Under the pieces are notes generated by a model. That model had not been told where the DNA came from and did not search any database. It saw nothing but the letters and a program-made list of their open reading frames with translations. This document shows positions 26,068-35,519 of a stretch of DNA of 64,000 nucleotides, one piece after another. Source of the DNA: UBA2030 sp049969475 (GTDB lineage Bacteria; Bacteroidota; Bacteroidia; Bacteroidales; TTA-H9). The position numbers were made by a program, and so were the translations under genes. Location: assembly GCA_049969475.1 (NCBI GenBank), contig JBMFOU010000012.1, positions 16,652-80,651 of the forward strand. Reading direction: 5' to 3'. Position 1 is the first letter of the stretch; each line of letters starts with the position of its first letter.

Positions 26068-26601
26068 TTAAAGAAGATAATATATCTGAGGATGAGTGCC
26101 TGCCTCAGGGGCAAGGGTTTTGAATCTTCTATCCTGCAAGGCTTTAGATACCGGACTGTTAGGATCGTCGAGATCTCCGAAATACATGCATTTGGTGGGG
26201 CATACAGCTACGCAGGCCGGATCTTTGCCCTCAGCAATCCGATGATGGCAGAAGGTGCATTTATCGACGTAACCATCGGGATGCGAGTAACGGGCATCGT
26301 AGGGGCAAGATTGAATGCAGGCCCCGCAACCAATGCATTTTTCGTGGGTAACCAGTACAATGCCGCCTTCTACAATATGACTGGCTCCTGTGGGGCAACA
26401 GCGCACACAGGGTGCATTCTCGCAGTGGTTGCAGCGCTCCGAACGAATTTCAATTTCAAGTTTTGGATAAGTGCCAGCCATTGCTTCTACCACCCAATCG
26501 CGGCAATACCCGATGGGTACATTATTCTCGACCTGGCAGGCTACCACACAATCACCACACCCTACACATTTGCGGGTGTCGATGGCCATTGCATATCTCA
26601 T
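26068..26601 (-). CDS. psrB: Fe-S electron-transfer subunit with four [4Fe-4S] motifs
   Basis: A 177-residue DmsB/PsrB-type ferredoxin. The four cysteine groups are CVGCGDCVVACQ, CNHCENAPCVRCCP, CIGCGACIQSCP and CTFCHHR...CVAVCP, enough for four [4Fe-4S] clusters that pass electrons between the NrfD anchor and the molybdopterin subunit. It has no signal peptide, so it should be carried across the membrane with the Tat substrate PsrA. Its ATG overlaps the psrA stop (ATGA), a sign of translational coupling. Confidence 0.92.
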   Translation of the reverse strand: MRYAMAIDTRKCVGCGDCVVACQVENNVPIGYCRDWVVEAMAGTYPKLEIEIRSERCNHCENAPCVRCCPTGASHIVEGGIVLVTHEKCIGCGACIQSCPYDARYSHPDGYVDKCTFCHHRIAEGKDPACVAVCPTKCMYFGDLDDPNSPVSKALQDRRFKTLAPEAGTHPQIYYLL

Positions 26602-28847
26602 GATACCACCTCCTTTCCGGGATTTTCAGTTACAAAAGTTACAAAATTGCCTCGCATGCCAGTACCACCCATCAGTGGATCGACCGATACGCGGGTTATC
26701 AGCCCAGAGTCGCTGGCTCCGCGGCCATAGGCCCTGGAAAGATTCTTATCACTGTGTCCGAAACCATGTACAATGTATACCGAGTCCCATCGAATGCGTT
26801 CGGTAATTCGCACTTTAGTGGGAAATTCAGAAATGACACCGTCCTGGTTTTTTAGCCATACATATTGGCCATTTTTTAATCCCCACAAGGCTGCTACCCT
26901 GGGATTTACCCAAACACTGTTTTCCTTCATCAAATCCACCAGATATTCGTTGTTGGCCGTGCGGCTGAAGGTATGCATGGGAGCCCGACCATAAATCAAG
27001 CGGTAGAACCCTTCGGGAGGTTCGGGATGCGGAGTGTATTTGGGAATGGGATCGAAACCCATAGCTTCCAGCTGCTCACTATAAAGCTCAATTTTCCCAC
27101 TGGGAGTATTAAATTGGTAATCTTCAGGCTTTTCAGCGTACAGCGGTGTTTTACGGTCGCTGTATTTTTTGACCCCTAATTTTTGCATTTCTTCCAGCGA
27201 GGTTCCCAATTGTTCTAATTGCCATTCAATTACTTCCCTATAGTCCTTCCAGGGGAAATATTTTTCGAGACCTAAACGCTGGCCCAGTTCACGGGCTATC
27301 CACCAGGCGGGTTTCGATTCGTACATAGGTTCGGTTGCAGCCAGGCGGACAGCGATATTAAGCTCACGATGCGGCTCATTGCGAATATCGTCGTCACGTT
27401 CCAGGTAGGTGCATTCGGGCAGAACTACATCGGCATACCCTGTGATTTCCATGGGCATGGTATCAACTACCACCATAAAATCGATAGATTGCACAGCTTT
27501 CAGGAAGGTTTCCTTTTGGGGTAGAGTTAGGGGAAGGTTGGTGCCAGCCACTATCCATGCTTTAATCCTGGCTGGTTCATTTTCTGAGTCGATAGAGGCA
27601 TCAACCAATGCATTGGAGACTGACAACCTGGCTGCCGGATATTTGTTGAGTGTGAGCTCTTTCCAGTTCCAACTGGGTTGGGGATATTCGGGTACAGGAT
27701 ATTCCGGAACCGCTTTGGCCTCTTTGAAATAGAATCCCCCTCTGCGCCCCCAGTTGCCCAGCAGGGCATTAAGTATGGCTATAGCGCGTGAACGCTGGCT
27801 GTCGTCTCCATACCACGTAACGTGACGGCCCGGATGAACGATGACGGCCGGGGCAGCGTCTGCCATTTCTCGTGCAGTCTTGCGAATAAGGTCCGGCTCG
27901 AGGGTGGTGATGCCATATGCCCATTCAGGGGTAAAGGGTTTGATGTAGGACGCCAGCTTGTCGAACCCCGTGGTGTATTTTTCAACAAAATCTTTATCGT
28001 AGAGGTTATCGGTTACAATTACGTTAATCCAGGCTAGTAAAAGGGCTATGTCAGTGGCTGGCTTAATGGGAAGCCAATATTTAGATTTACTGGCAGCCGT
28101 AGAAAAACGCGGATCGACAGTAATAATGGTTGCCCCTCTGTCAATAGCATCCGACATTTCCTGGATTTGTCCGTTGTGCATATTTTCGCCAATGTGCGAT
28201 CCGATGAGTACCAGACAACGGGTATCGCGGATGTCGGTAGGTTCGGGTGAACCAACGCCACTGCCAAAGGTGAGCTCGAAACCTACTTCCCGGGGCCCGC
28301 GGCATTGAGCATAACTGGGAGCTGAAATATTGTCGGAGCCCATGGCTTTGAGTAAGTGCCCCAAATGATGGCCGGGTGAACCATGGTTAAACAGGGCAAT
28401 GCTTTCAGGTCCATGCTGAGAAGCAATCTCTTTCAGCTTGTTGGCTACCAGATCTAATGCCTCTTCCCATGTCGCTTCACGGAATGTCTGTCCGTTCTCG
28501 CCCTTCACACGGATTAAAGGTTTCTTCAGGCGGTCTTCATCGTAAAGCATGCCAATGCCTCCGGTGCCTCTCGGACAAAGTCGGCCGTTGCAATGAGGGT
28601 CAGCAGCGTTGCCTGTAAGCTTAACTACTCTGCCTGTCTCATCAACATCGGCCCAAAGAGCACATTTCCAGAAGCATACTTCGCAGTAGGAAGGGACACG
28701 CTTTACAATTCGGGCTTTATTCCTGTTGAGCCCCAGCAGTTTTTCAACAGCCGATGCCCCACGGGTCAAGGGCGATAAGCTGCTCAGTGCTGCTACACCT
28801 CCCAGCCCTAAAGCAGAAACCTTAATGAATTCCCTTCTCGTTTTCAT
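26598..28847 (-). CDS. psrA: Molybdopterin oxidoreductase, PsrA/PhsA type
   Basis: A 749-residue catalytic subunit of the DMSO reductase superfamily. The N-terminus is a Tat signal (MKTRREFIKVSALGLGG). The [4Fe-4S] ligands are C55, C58, C62 and C91 (YCEVCFWKC, LCPRG). SYAQCRGPRE gives C182 as the probable Mo ligand, as in polysulfide/thiosulfate and tetrathionate reductases rather than Ser or Asp types. Molybdopterin-guanine contacts are seen in LVLIGSHIGEN, TVDPRFSTAASKSKYW and PGRHVTWYGDD. Length fits PsrA/PhsA (about 750-760). It is the first gene of a seven-gene operon and has its own canonical promoter. The likely substrate is a sulfur oxyanion or polysulfide, inferred from the rhodanese and YeeE partners. 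Confidence 0.9.
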   Translation of the reverse strand: MKTRREFIKVSALGLGGVAALSSLSPLTRGASAVEKLLGLNRNKARIVKRVPSYCEVCFWKCALWADVDETGRVVKLTGNAADPHCNGRLCPRGTGGIGMLYDEDRLKKPLIRVKGENGQTFREATWEEALDLVANKLKEIASQHGPESIALFNHGSPGHHLGHLLKAMGSDNISAPSYAQCRGPREVGFELTFGSGVGSPEPTDIRDTRCLVLIGSHIGENMHNGQIQEMSDAIDRGATIITVDPRFSTAASKSKYWLPIKPATDIALLLAWINVIVTDNLYDKDFVEKYTTGFDKLASYIKPFTPEWAYGITTLEPDLIRKTAREMADAAPAVIVHPGRHVTWYGDDSQRSRAIAILNALLGNWGRRGGFYFKEAKAVPEYPVPEYPQPSWNWKELTLNKYPAARLSVSNALVDASIDSENEPARIKAWIVAGTNLPLTLPQKETFLKAVQSIDFMVVVDTMPMEITGYADVVLPECTYLERDDDIRNEPHRELNIAVRLAATEPMYESKPAWWIARELGQRLGLEKYFPWKDYREVIEWQLEQLGTSLEEMQKLGVKKYSDRKTPLYAEKPEDYQFNTPSGKIELYSEQLEAMGFDPIPKYTPHPEPPEGFYRLIYGRAPMHTFSRTANNEYLVDLMKENSVWVNPRVAALWGLKNGQYVWLKNQDGVISEFPTKVRITERIRWDSVYIVHGFGHSDKNLSRAYGRGASDSGLITRVSVDPLMGGTGMRGNFVTFVTENPGKEVVS

Positions 28848-28919
28848 CGTTAAATGATTAGTATTTATTGGTTGTGTACACTATTGATTATTTTCTTATG
28901 CCAATACGTACATATATGG

Positions 28920-28947
28920 CAAAAATACCTCGTAATTTGATTTGCAA
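28920..28947 (-). promoter_or_regulatory. Promoter of the psr sulfur operon
   Basis: On the minus strand TTG (28947-28945), a 17-nt spacer and TATTTTTG (28927-28920) match the Bacteroidetes consensus. The predicted start near 28913 leaves a leader of about 65 nt before psrA. The rest of the spacer up to 29120 is AT-rich and shows no gene. No regulator is encoded next to the operon. Confidence 0.75.
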
Positions 28948-29120
28948 TTAGAGATACTTGTTAATTTTCTAACATTAATCGCTCTTTTTGTTAAATTTAT
29001 ATATAGACCAATTCTAAATTATACTCAAATATGTTGGTTCGTAATCTGTTGACGTATTATTTAAAATTTAAACAAATTACAAATTTGTTGAACTTTATGT
29101 GGAGAATGTTTCAACAAAAT

Positions 29121-29146
29121 AAAAAAACCGGCAGGTGAGCCGGCCA
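29121..29146 (-). terminator. Terminator of rfbC
   Basis: On the minus strand GGCCGGC, a 6-nt loop and GCCGGTT (two G-T pairs) are followed by a run of T, about 35 bp after the rfbC stop. Confidence 0.85.
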
Positions 29147-29180
29147 AAAATAGGGCAAATATTTATCCTCTGGAGGAAAA

Positions 29181-29744
29181 TTATTTGTTGGGGTTGAACA
29201 TAAAAGGAGAGTCGAAATCACGGAAAAATGGAGCTAATTTGTCTTTTTCTGAAAGAAGGGGTTCAGTAGTCAATTTCCAGTCGATAGCCAGATCGGGGTC
29301 ATTCCAACGCAAACTGCCTTCTAAGGCTTTGTTGTATACATTGGTGCATTTATAAAAGAAGACCGTTCCTTCTTCGAGGGTGAGGAATCCGTGGGCCAGA
29401 CCTTCAGGAATCCAGTACATAAATTTGTTGGAGTCTGAAAGTTCTATGGATTCCCATTTGCCAAACGTAGGTGATCCTTTTCTTAAATCTACAGCCACAT
29501 CGAGCACGCGGCCTTTCATTACCCTTACCAGTTTGCCCTGTGCATAGGGAGGCCTCTGAAAATGCAGGCCCCGCAGTACTCCTTTCTGCGATTTCGATTC
29601 ATTGTCCTGTACAAATTCAACCTGAATTCCAGCCTGAAGGAATTTTTCCCGGTTATAGGATTCGAAAAAATATCCGCGGGCATCTTCAAAAACCTGGGGC
29701 TTGATAATGAACAGTCCAGGTATGGAGGTTTCTATGATTTCCAT
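29181..29744 (-). CDS. rfbC: dTDP-4-dehydrorhamnose 3,5-epimerase
   Basis: A 187-residue cupin-type epimerase from ATG 29744 (a TTG three codons earlier is an alternative). It makes dTDP-4-dehydro-L-rhamnose from the D-xylo keto sugar in the dTDP-rhamnose pathway. Family blocks are DARGYFFESYN, FVQDNESKSQKGVLRGLHFQ with the catalytic His, GRVLDVAVDLRKGSPTFGKW with a conserved Asp, and WIPEGLAHGFLTLEE. Other rfb genes are not in the window. It follows the CcmF-like gene by 21 bp and is probably on the same transcript. A strong terminator follows. Confidence 0.94.
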   Translation of the reverse strand: MEIIETSIPGLFIIKPQVFEDARGYFFESYNREKFLQAGIQVEFVQDNESKSQKGVLRGLHFQRPPYAQGKLVRVMKGRVLDVAVDLRKGSPTFGKWESIELSDSNKFMYWIPEGLAHGFLTLEEGTVFFYKCTNVYNKALEGSLRWNDPDLAIDWKLTTEPLLSEKDKLAPFFRDFDSPFMFNPNK

Positions 29745-29765
29745 AGCTTTCAATTTTGAGCCAAT

Positions 29766-32150
29766 TTACACAAATTTTTGATTGATCTGTCTGAGTCGCC
29801 TATACCATGCCATGATCATTCCTACAACCATTACTAGAACCCCCAGCCATATCAGGTTGATGTAAGGATTGATTACTACTTTCACCACAATGAAATCGGG
29901 GCGATCTTTCCAGGCCGATACTACAATGGTGCCCGGCTGCTCGGATATTCCTCTGAAAGAAACAATTATCCGGGCTTTGTTGAAATTGCCATCCATATGA
30001 TTCACAATTCCTTGGCTGATGATGTATGCAGCCCGCGTAGTATCGAGTAATGCACCCGAAGTATCATAAAGACGGAAAAAGGCAATGATGCTTACATTTT
30101 CCGGATCAAGCTCCGGTCCGCTGTTCTCAACCGACAAACTATCAAGCACCATCCAATAGCCTTTCATAAAAAGGGTGTCTTTCAATGTTATGTCCGACTC
30201 CTTTGTCAGATTGAAAAATCCCGGTCCATCCTGAGCAAACGATATGTAGGTGTATACATCCTTCCAAAGCATGTTGTGAGTGGAGGGGTTATATACGTAT
30301 CCCATTTTTTCATTTCGATTGATGGAGGGGCGGACAGTGAAAGCTTTTTCGACTGTGTCATTTTTGCGAAGGAAAAATTCGAGGGTATAATAAACATGTC
30401 GGCCTTGCTCTTCTCGCTGGGTATACACTGCTTCATAAGGTCCCATCTGCACGGTGTCGCCCCTGAACATAATCTGGTTTTCGGCATTGGTTTGTTGGTC
30501 GCCCAGACTCATGCGACTGGTATTGCGTGAGATGACTGTGCTGTTGGCGAAGGTCAGCATGATGCCAGCTAAAAAGAGTCCTAGGCCTAAATGAGTTACC
30601 ATGCCCCCGGCATTAACGCTTTTGCGCGCCAGCTTGATCGTCACATCCAAAGAGACTCCTATTAAAAAGAAGCTGGACAACAGGTATATTAAATAGAGAG
30701 GCTTGTTTGCGAAATGAGAGATCCAAACGCTGAATCCAACCACAAATGAGATGATTAGGAAAATAACTGTTCGGCGCAGGGCCTTTTTCCAATGGCTATC
30801 GCGATAGGTAAGGAATGAGGCCAGCCCCATTAAAAGAGCCATGATAATGGCAAAAGGCATCTGCCAGGCATTGTAGAATGCTACAGGATTGGCCGGAGGT
30901 GCCATATTGAGGCCAAATAACTTATTCCAAACGGGGATGCTGGTTACAAATCCCACTTGAAAAACACCCACCGCCATGATGAGTGCCCCGATAACCATCC
31001 AGAATTCACGCGAGCGATAATTTTCGGGCAGCTCTGTTTTAATTTCACTGTAGCGCCTGATGATCAGAACCATTGGCAAAAGGGTGAAAAATATGAGCGT
31101 AATAAGCAACTGGGTCAATAGTCCATTTTCTCCAAAAGCATGAACGCTGGTGTTGCCCAGGATACCGCTGCGCGTAAGCAAACTGGCATAAAGCACCAGA
31201 ATGTAAGCAAGGATGGTAAAAACAAAGGCCAGTAATATACCTCGCTGCCGCTTGCGGGCCACCAGCAGCAAATGCAGGGCAGCCACCATTACCATCCACG
31301 GAATGTAGGAGGCATTTTCGACAGGATCCCAGGCCCAAAACCCGCCAAAGGTGAGTGATACGTATGCCCACATACCTCCTAGTATAATCCCAACGCCAAG
31401 CGTAAGAATGGAAAAAATTACCCAGGGAAGGACAATGGGAATCCAATCCAGAGGTTTGCGACGAATTAAGGCAGCTATTGCCAGACTGTAAGGCGCAAGT
31501 ACAGAGGCGTATCCCAGAAAGAGAACCGGAGGATGAATTACCATCCAATAGTTTTCCAACAAGGGGTTGAGGCCATTTCCATCAGTGAGGGCCATCAAAT
31601 AGTCGGGACGGGCAAAAATGGTTCCTTCAATGTTGCCTACTGTTTCTCTAATGAGAATAAAGGGATTTTTCCCTATCTGCGTGAATCCCAGGTCGATGCC
31701 CAGGAGAGCGGAGATGACAAACATTTGGGCTGCAGAGTATACAGCCATGGTGCCTGCCTGCCATCGACCGGAGGTTCGCATGAGTATCCAACCCAGCAGC
31801 CCCTGAAAAATGGCCCATAACAGGAAGCTTCCTTCCTGCCCCGCCCACAAAGAAGATATAAGGAAGTGTAGCGGCAGATCCCGGCTACTATATTGCCATA
31901 CATACATAAACTCGAATCGATGTTTCACAAAAAGTGTAAATAATAGGGCAGCTGCCGCCAAAAGAAATATGAAATGCACCCTGAAAATTATGCACCCTAT
32001 CTGGCTCTTACCGGGGTGAAGACTTTTGCGCTCGCGCACTGCTTTATAGGTAAATGCAATAGCCGCTGTAGTAATACTTAAAAATGCCAGATATAGTAAA
32101 CTTTTTCCTATCCAGGCAGCCCAGGACCATTCACCAATATATGAAGTCAT
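29766..32150 (-). CDS. CcmF/CcsA-type heme lyase for cytochrome c assembly
   Basis: A 794-residue polytopic membrane protein of the heme-handling family. The SLWAGQEGSFLLWA block near residue 100 and the tryptophan-rich heme motif WAWDPVENAS (272-281) are diagnostic. Candidate heme ligands include H206 in the MVIHPP segment and the His in TSVHAFGENG. About 14 helices are followed by a periplasmic C-terminal domain of about 200 residues and one last helix. It attaches heme to apocytochromes c on the periplasmic side. It precedes rfbC by 21 bp; no other ccm genes are in the window. Confidence 0.9.
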   Translation of the reverse strand: MTSYIGEWSWAAWIGKSLLYLAFLSITTAAIAFTYKAVRERKSLHPGKSQIGCIIFRVHFIFLLAAAALLFTLFVKHRFEFMYVWQYSSRDLPLHFLISSLWAGQEGSFLLWAIFQGLLGWILMRTSGRWQAGTMAVYSAAQMFVISALLGIDLGFTQIGKNPFILIRETVGNIEGTIFARPDYLMALTDGNGLNPLLENYWMVIHPPVLFLGYASVLAPYSLAIAALIRRKPLDWIPIVLPWVIFSILTLGVGIILGGMWAYVSLTFGGFWAWDPVENASYIPWMVMVAALHLLLVARKRQRGILLAFVFTILAYILVLYASLLTRSGILGNTSVHAFGENGLLTQLLITLIFFTLLPMVLIIRRYSEIKTELPENYRSREFWMVIGALIMAVGVFQVGFVTSIPVWNKLFGLNMAPPANPVAFYNAWQMPFAIIMALLMGLASFLTYRDSHWKKALRRTVIFLIISFVVGFSVWISHFANKPLYLIYLLSSFFLIGVSLDVTIKLARKSVNAGGMVTHLGLGLFLAGIMLTFANSTVISRNTSRMSLGDQQTNAENQIMFRGDTVQMGPYEAVYTQREEQGRHVYYTLEFFLRKNDTVEKAFTVRPSINRNEKMGYVYNPSTHNMLWKDVYTYISFAQDGPGFFNLTKESDITLKDTLFMKGYWMVLDSLSVENSGPELDPENVSIIAFFRLYDTSGALLDTTRAAYIISQGIVNHMDGNFNKARIIVSFRGISEQPGTIVVSAWKDRPDFIVVKVVINPYINLIWLGVLVMVVGMIMAWYRRLRQINQKFV

Positions 32151-32180
32151 ATAAAATTTCTATATTTTACTAAAGGACCC

Positions 32181-32188
32181 CAAAATTA
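32181..32188 (-). promoter_or_regulatory. -7 promoter element of the ccmF-like gene
   Basis: TAATTTTG on the minus strand, 30 bp before the ATG at 32150 and downstream of the flippase stop, so this gene has its own promoter. No spaced TTG element is evident. Confidence 0.6.
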
Positions 32189-32206
32189 TTTAATTTACAA
32201 AGTACC

Positions 32207-33466
32207 TCAGTTTTTCCTTCGCAAAATTTCCCTTACCAGGTTAAGATCGTCGACGGAAATAACCAGGCTGCGCCATGAGGTGCCGCTGATTTTGTGAAAG
32301 GCCATCAGCTGATAAACCAAAGAAATGAGGTAGGATGCAGAGGTTGCAATGCCTGTTCCAATCAGCCCATAAGCTGGAATTAATAGATATCCCAGAATTA
32401 TTAGAGAAATCAATCCAATGGCTGAGCCAAGGGTATTGAAGTGGGGCCTACCCGTCCCCGAAAAATAATGGCTGAAAATCATTCCTGAAGCAATGGCCAT
32501 TATGCCCGGAGCTAAAACCAGAATCACTGTTTTAACATCATGAAATTCTTTTCCCAGGAGCAACTCAAAAAATTCTGATGGAATAACCCAAAGAGCAATA
32601 ATTCCGGCCAGGGTGATAATCAGGCTAAGTTTCACCAGGCCTAGGGTAATAAGGGCTGGTTTGCTTTGGTCTGTTTCATTTGAAATGCGGGAATACTGCA
32701 CCAGTGCCATACTTTTGGCAATCAGCCAGATGCCTTCCGAAAGTTTGTTACCTGCATCGAAGCGGCCTAAAACGGCTGCTCCAAAATATTTCTTGAGTAG
32801 AAAATAGCTGAAGCGGTAGTTCAATGTTTGAAGTAAGCCCGCCAATTGTATGGAGCCTCCCAATTTTAGGGCCTCTTTTACCAAAGGTACAATATTTTCA
32901 AAGGGACGAATAATTAAGTTGTTGAAAATTAATAGGAAACTTGAGATGAATGTAAGTCCAAACGCCAGATAGGTAGCATAAATGAAACCTTCAATGCTGC
33001 GTATACCTGCTATGTGAAAAAAGCCATAAAGAGTAAGTGCCGATACTACTGACTGCAGCAAAGAATTAAGATTGAAGGCCTGCATGCGCTGATGACCAAG
33101 CAGAATCATCTGATTGATGTTGATATGCGCTGCCAGGAGTGAAAGAAGAAAAACATTCATAAACTGGCCTTCGGGGACAGTACGGGTAAGGGCCAGCAAT
33201 ACCGTACCCAGCGCTGAAGATATTAATCCCCAGGCTGAGCTGAGGGTGTAGATATGAAAATTATCAAACCGTGGGGTCAGATAAACCACAGCAGAACCTC
33301 CTATGAGACTGCTGATATTCTGATTGATAGCTATACCCACTACGATGAGGGAAATGGTACCCAAACCCGCAGGGCCCAATACCCGAGCATTTAGACTGAG
33401 AATAATCAGGCTGGCAATGGCTCCTACAATTTTAACCGCGGTGGTACCTAAAATTTTTTTAAACAT
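32207..33466 (-). CDS. Polysaccharide flippase (Wzx-like)
   Basis: A 419-residue membrane protein with about twelve helices and the layout of the polysaccharide-transport (MOP/Wzx) family: an N-terminal FKKILGTTAVKIVGAIASLIILSLNARVLGPAGLG block, in which ARVLGPAGLG is typical, and a late GTGIATSASYLISLVYQL. It would move lipid-linked oligosaccharides across the inner membrane. Its substrate is unknown, and only single sugar-pathway genes are near. It is the only gene on its transcript or the first before the ccmF-like gene. Confidence 0.85.
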   Translation of the reverse strand: MFKKILGTTAVKIVGAIASLIILSLNARVLGPAGLGTISLIVVGIAINQNISSLIGGSAVVYLTPRFDNFHIYTLSSAWGLISSALGTVLLALTRTVPEGQFMNVFLLSLLAAHININQMILLGHQRMQAFNLNSLLQSVVSALTLYGFFHIAGIRSIEGFIYATYLAFGLTFISSFLLIFNNLIIRPFENIVPLVKEALKLGGSIQLAGLLQTLNYRFSYFLLKKYFGAAVLGRFDAGNKLSEGIWLIAKSMALVQYSRISNETDQSKPALITLGLVKLSLIITLAGIIALWVIPSEFFELLLGKEFHDVKTVILVLAPGIMAIASGMIFSHYFSGTGRPHFNTLGSAIGLISLIILGYLLIPAYGLIGTGIATSASYLISLVYQLMAFHKISGTSWRSLVISVDDLNLVREILRRKN

Positions 33467-33489
33467 CTGCTGCTTTCTCTATTGAGCGG

Positions 33490-33497
33490 CAAAGATA
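33490..33497 (-). promoter_or_regulatory. -7 promoter element of the flippase gene
   Basis: TATCTTTG on the minus strand, 23 bp before the ATG at 33466. It is divergent from the promoter at 33543-33550. Confidence 0.6.
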
Positions 33498-33542
33498 ATC
33501 AGGCCGATGCGTTGGAAAGTGCTTTGGCCCAAACGAAACATG

Positions 33543-33550
33543 TAATTTTG
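33543..33550 (+). promoter_or_regulatory. -7 promoter element before the secreted propeller gene
   Basis: TAATTTTG lies 20 bp before the ATG at 33571. A TTG 16 nt further up could be the -33 element, slightly close. Confidence 0.6.
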
Positions 33551-33570
33551 CCACTCTAATTTTTTGAGCA

Positions 33571-34743
33571 ATGAAAATCAGAATACTGACCGGGATTCTT
33601 GTACTTTTCTTTTTTCGGCTAACCTTGGTTGATGGCCAGGAGGTTCTCAAACCTGTGGTTCAGCGTCAGTTTTACAACCCCCAGGTTTATATTTCCAAAC
33701 TTCCCCGCGAAGTAAGAGAAACCTCAGGCCTTATCTGGTTCAACGACCTTTTCTGGACCCACAACGACTCTGGCGGGCAGCCCGAGATTTATGGCCTGGA
33801 CCCCCATACCGGAAAACTTAAAGTGACTGTAGTCATAACTAATGCAAAAAACGTGGATTGGGAAGATATAGCCCAGGATGATCAATACATCTATGTGGGT
33901 GATTTTGGCAACAACCGGGGTACACGCCATGACCTTTGTATATACAAGATTCCGAAACAATTCGTACCAAACCGGGGTTCTGCCCATGTACAGGCTGAAA
34001 AAATAACATTTAGATGGGAAAAACAGACCGATTTTCCTGAGGTAGCCGACCGCAACACTAATTTCGACTGCGAAGCCATGATTGCCCTCTACGATCGTCT
34101 CATTCTTTTTACCAAAAACTGGGGCAACCAACATTCGGCCATTTATAGTCTACCCAAAACGCCCGGCGACTACACCGCTACCTTTCTCATGGAATGGGAA
34201 GCCAATGGGCTGATTACAGGTGCCGATTACGATGAAAGCCGCCATACATTGGCTCTTGTGGGGTACAAAAACTATACTCCTTTTTTATGGCTGATTGAGG
34301 ATTTCAACACGGTAGACGTGGCTGGCTGGAAAGCCTTACGGCTCGAACTTGACGACCGGGGCGGAAGCCAGACCGAGGGTATTTGCTTTGCACCTGATCA
34401 CTTCCTCTATGTTTCGACGGAAGAGACCAGTCTTTATGCTCCCCTGATTTTCCGTATCGATTTTGAATCGCTCATCAGTAAGCTTCCGCTTAAAGGTGAG
34501 GATATGTTTGAATATCAATATAATATCTCTGATGGTCAATTGCGATTGATGGTAAAATGCAAAACAGGGGAAAAATATAAGGTGACGGTTCAGAACCGTA
34601 AAGGACAGGTGGTTGCCCAATGGAAACTCAAGCCTGGAAATGAGCCGGCCGTGCTAACTACGCCCATCGCTAATGCCCGCAACATGATTTTGAAACTGGA
34701 ATCGGGCCGCTACATGTCCACTGTTGTATTACAAAATCCCTGA
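33571..34743 (+). CDS. Secreted beta-propeller-like protein, possibly with T9SS end
   Basis: A 390-residue secreted protein with a signal peptide (ILTGILVLFFFRLTLVDG). The body looks like a propeller of repeated strands: SGLIWFNDLFWTHNDSGG, VDWEDIAQDDQYIYVGDFGNN, NFDCEAMIALYDRLILFTKNW, GLITGADYDESRHTLALVGY and TEGICFAPDHFLYVSTE. Related proteins are common in Bacteroidetes but have no established function that I know. The last 70 residues (GEKYKVTVQNRKGQVVAQW ... ESGRYMSTVVLQNP) resemble a type A T9SS sorting domain, though the usual NP motif at its start is lacking. It is followed 5 bp on by queE. Confidence 0.75.
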   Translation: MKIRILTGILVLFFFRLTLVDGQEVLKPVVQRQFYNPQVYISKLPREVRETSGLIWFNDLFWTHNDSGGQPEIYGLDPHTGKLKVTVVITNAKNVDWEDIAQDDQYIYVGDFGNNRGTRHDLCIYKIPKQFVPNRGSAHVQAEKITFRWEKQTDFPEVADRNTNFDCEAMIALYDRLILFTKNWGNQHSAIYSLPKTPGDYTATFLMEWEANGLITGADYDESRHTLALVGYKNYTPFLWLIEDFNTVDVAGWKALRLELDDRGGSQTEGICFAPDHFLYVSTEETSLYAPLIFRIDFESLISKLPLKGEDMFEYQYNISDGQLRLMVKCKTGEKYKVTVQNRKGQVVAQWKLKPGNEPAVLTTPIANARNMILKLESGRYMSTVVLQNP

Positions 34744-34748
34744 TTTTT

Positions 34749-35378
34749 ATGATTAAACCGGATAACGCAACACAATACACGAAGGAACTCCCTATTGTTG
34801 AAGAGTTTTACACTATTCAAGGGGAAGGTATTCAAACAGGTCGTGCTGCCTATTTTGTAAGAATTGGAGGGTGCGATGTGGCTTGCTCGTGGTGCGATAC
34901 CAAGGAAAGCTGGAATTTTTTACTTTGGCCCCCCCGCAAAGTTGAGGATGTGGTGAATCGGGTCGTTGAATCAGGTGCCGACTCGGTAGTAGTTACGGGA
35001 GGCGAGCCCCTGTCGTGGGACCTCGATTATTTATGCCTAAAACTCAGGGAAAAGAATATTTTGACTTTTCTGGAGACGTCGGGTTCGCAGCCCCTCTCTG
35101 GCGTTTGGGACTGGATTTGCGTGTCGCCCAAGAAAAATTCTCCCCCCCTGCCTGAACTTCTTACTATGGCTCATGAGTTGAAAGTTATTATTCATGATGT
35201 TTCCGATTTCGCATGGGCTGAAGAGAACGCCGGTAAAGTAAGAAAGGAATGCCATCTGCTTTTGCAGCCCGAGTGGAGTAAGCACGAGCAAATGACGCCC
35301 CTGGTGGTGGATTATATCAAGAAATATCCCCGTTGGCGCTTAAGCCTGCAAACGCATAAATTCATTAAAATTCCCTAA
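34749..35378 (+). CDS. queE: 7-carboxy-7-deazaguanine synthase
   Basis: A 209-residue radical SAM enzyme that makes 7-carboxy-7-deazaguanine on the way to queuosine. The cluster Cys motif is C42-x3-C46-x2-C49 (GGCDVACSWCDTK). VEEFYTIQGEGIQTGR is the standard QueE start, and VVTGGEPL the SAM-binding block. KKNSPPLPE and CHLLLQPEW are also usual. It starts 5 bp after the secreted propeller gene. It converges on porQ with a 141-bp spacer lacking a clear terminator. Confidence 0.94.
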   Translation: MIKPDNATQYTKELPIVEEFYTIQGEGIQTGRAAYFVRIGGCDVACSWCDTKESWNFLLWPPRKVEDVVNRVVESGADSVVVTGGEPLSWDLDYLCLKLREKNILTFLETSGSQPLSGVWDWICVSPKKNSPPLPELLTMAHELKVIIHDVSDFAWAEENAGKVRKECHLLLQPEWSKHEQMTPLVVDYIKKYPRWRLSLQTHKFIKIP

Positions 35379-35519
35379 ATCGGACACCACAGGAAACTAA
35401 TCTACGCGCCGTTAGAGTGGGTGTATGGTTTTATTAAAAGCTCAGGAGCGCAGAAATCGCTTTTGCATCAATACGCTGATTGAGCTTGATCAGAAAAGCC
35501 GTTCGAATCGACTTGTGAA

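Noticed and set aside
26062..26730. 222-residue plus-strand frame over psrB
   Set aside because: The minus-strand frame has four perfect ferredoxin Cys motifs, so the plus-strand frame is a shadow.
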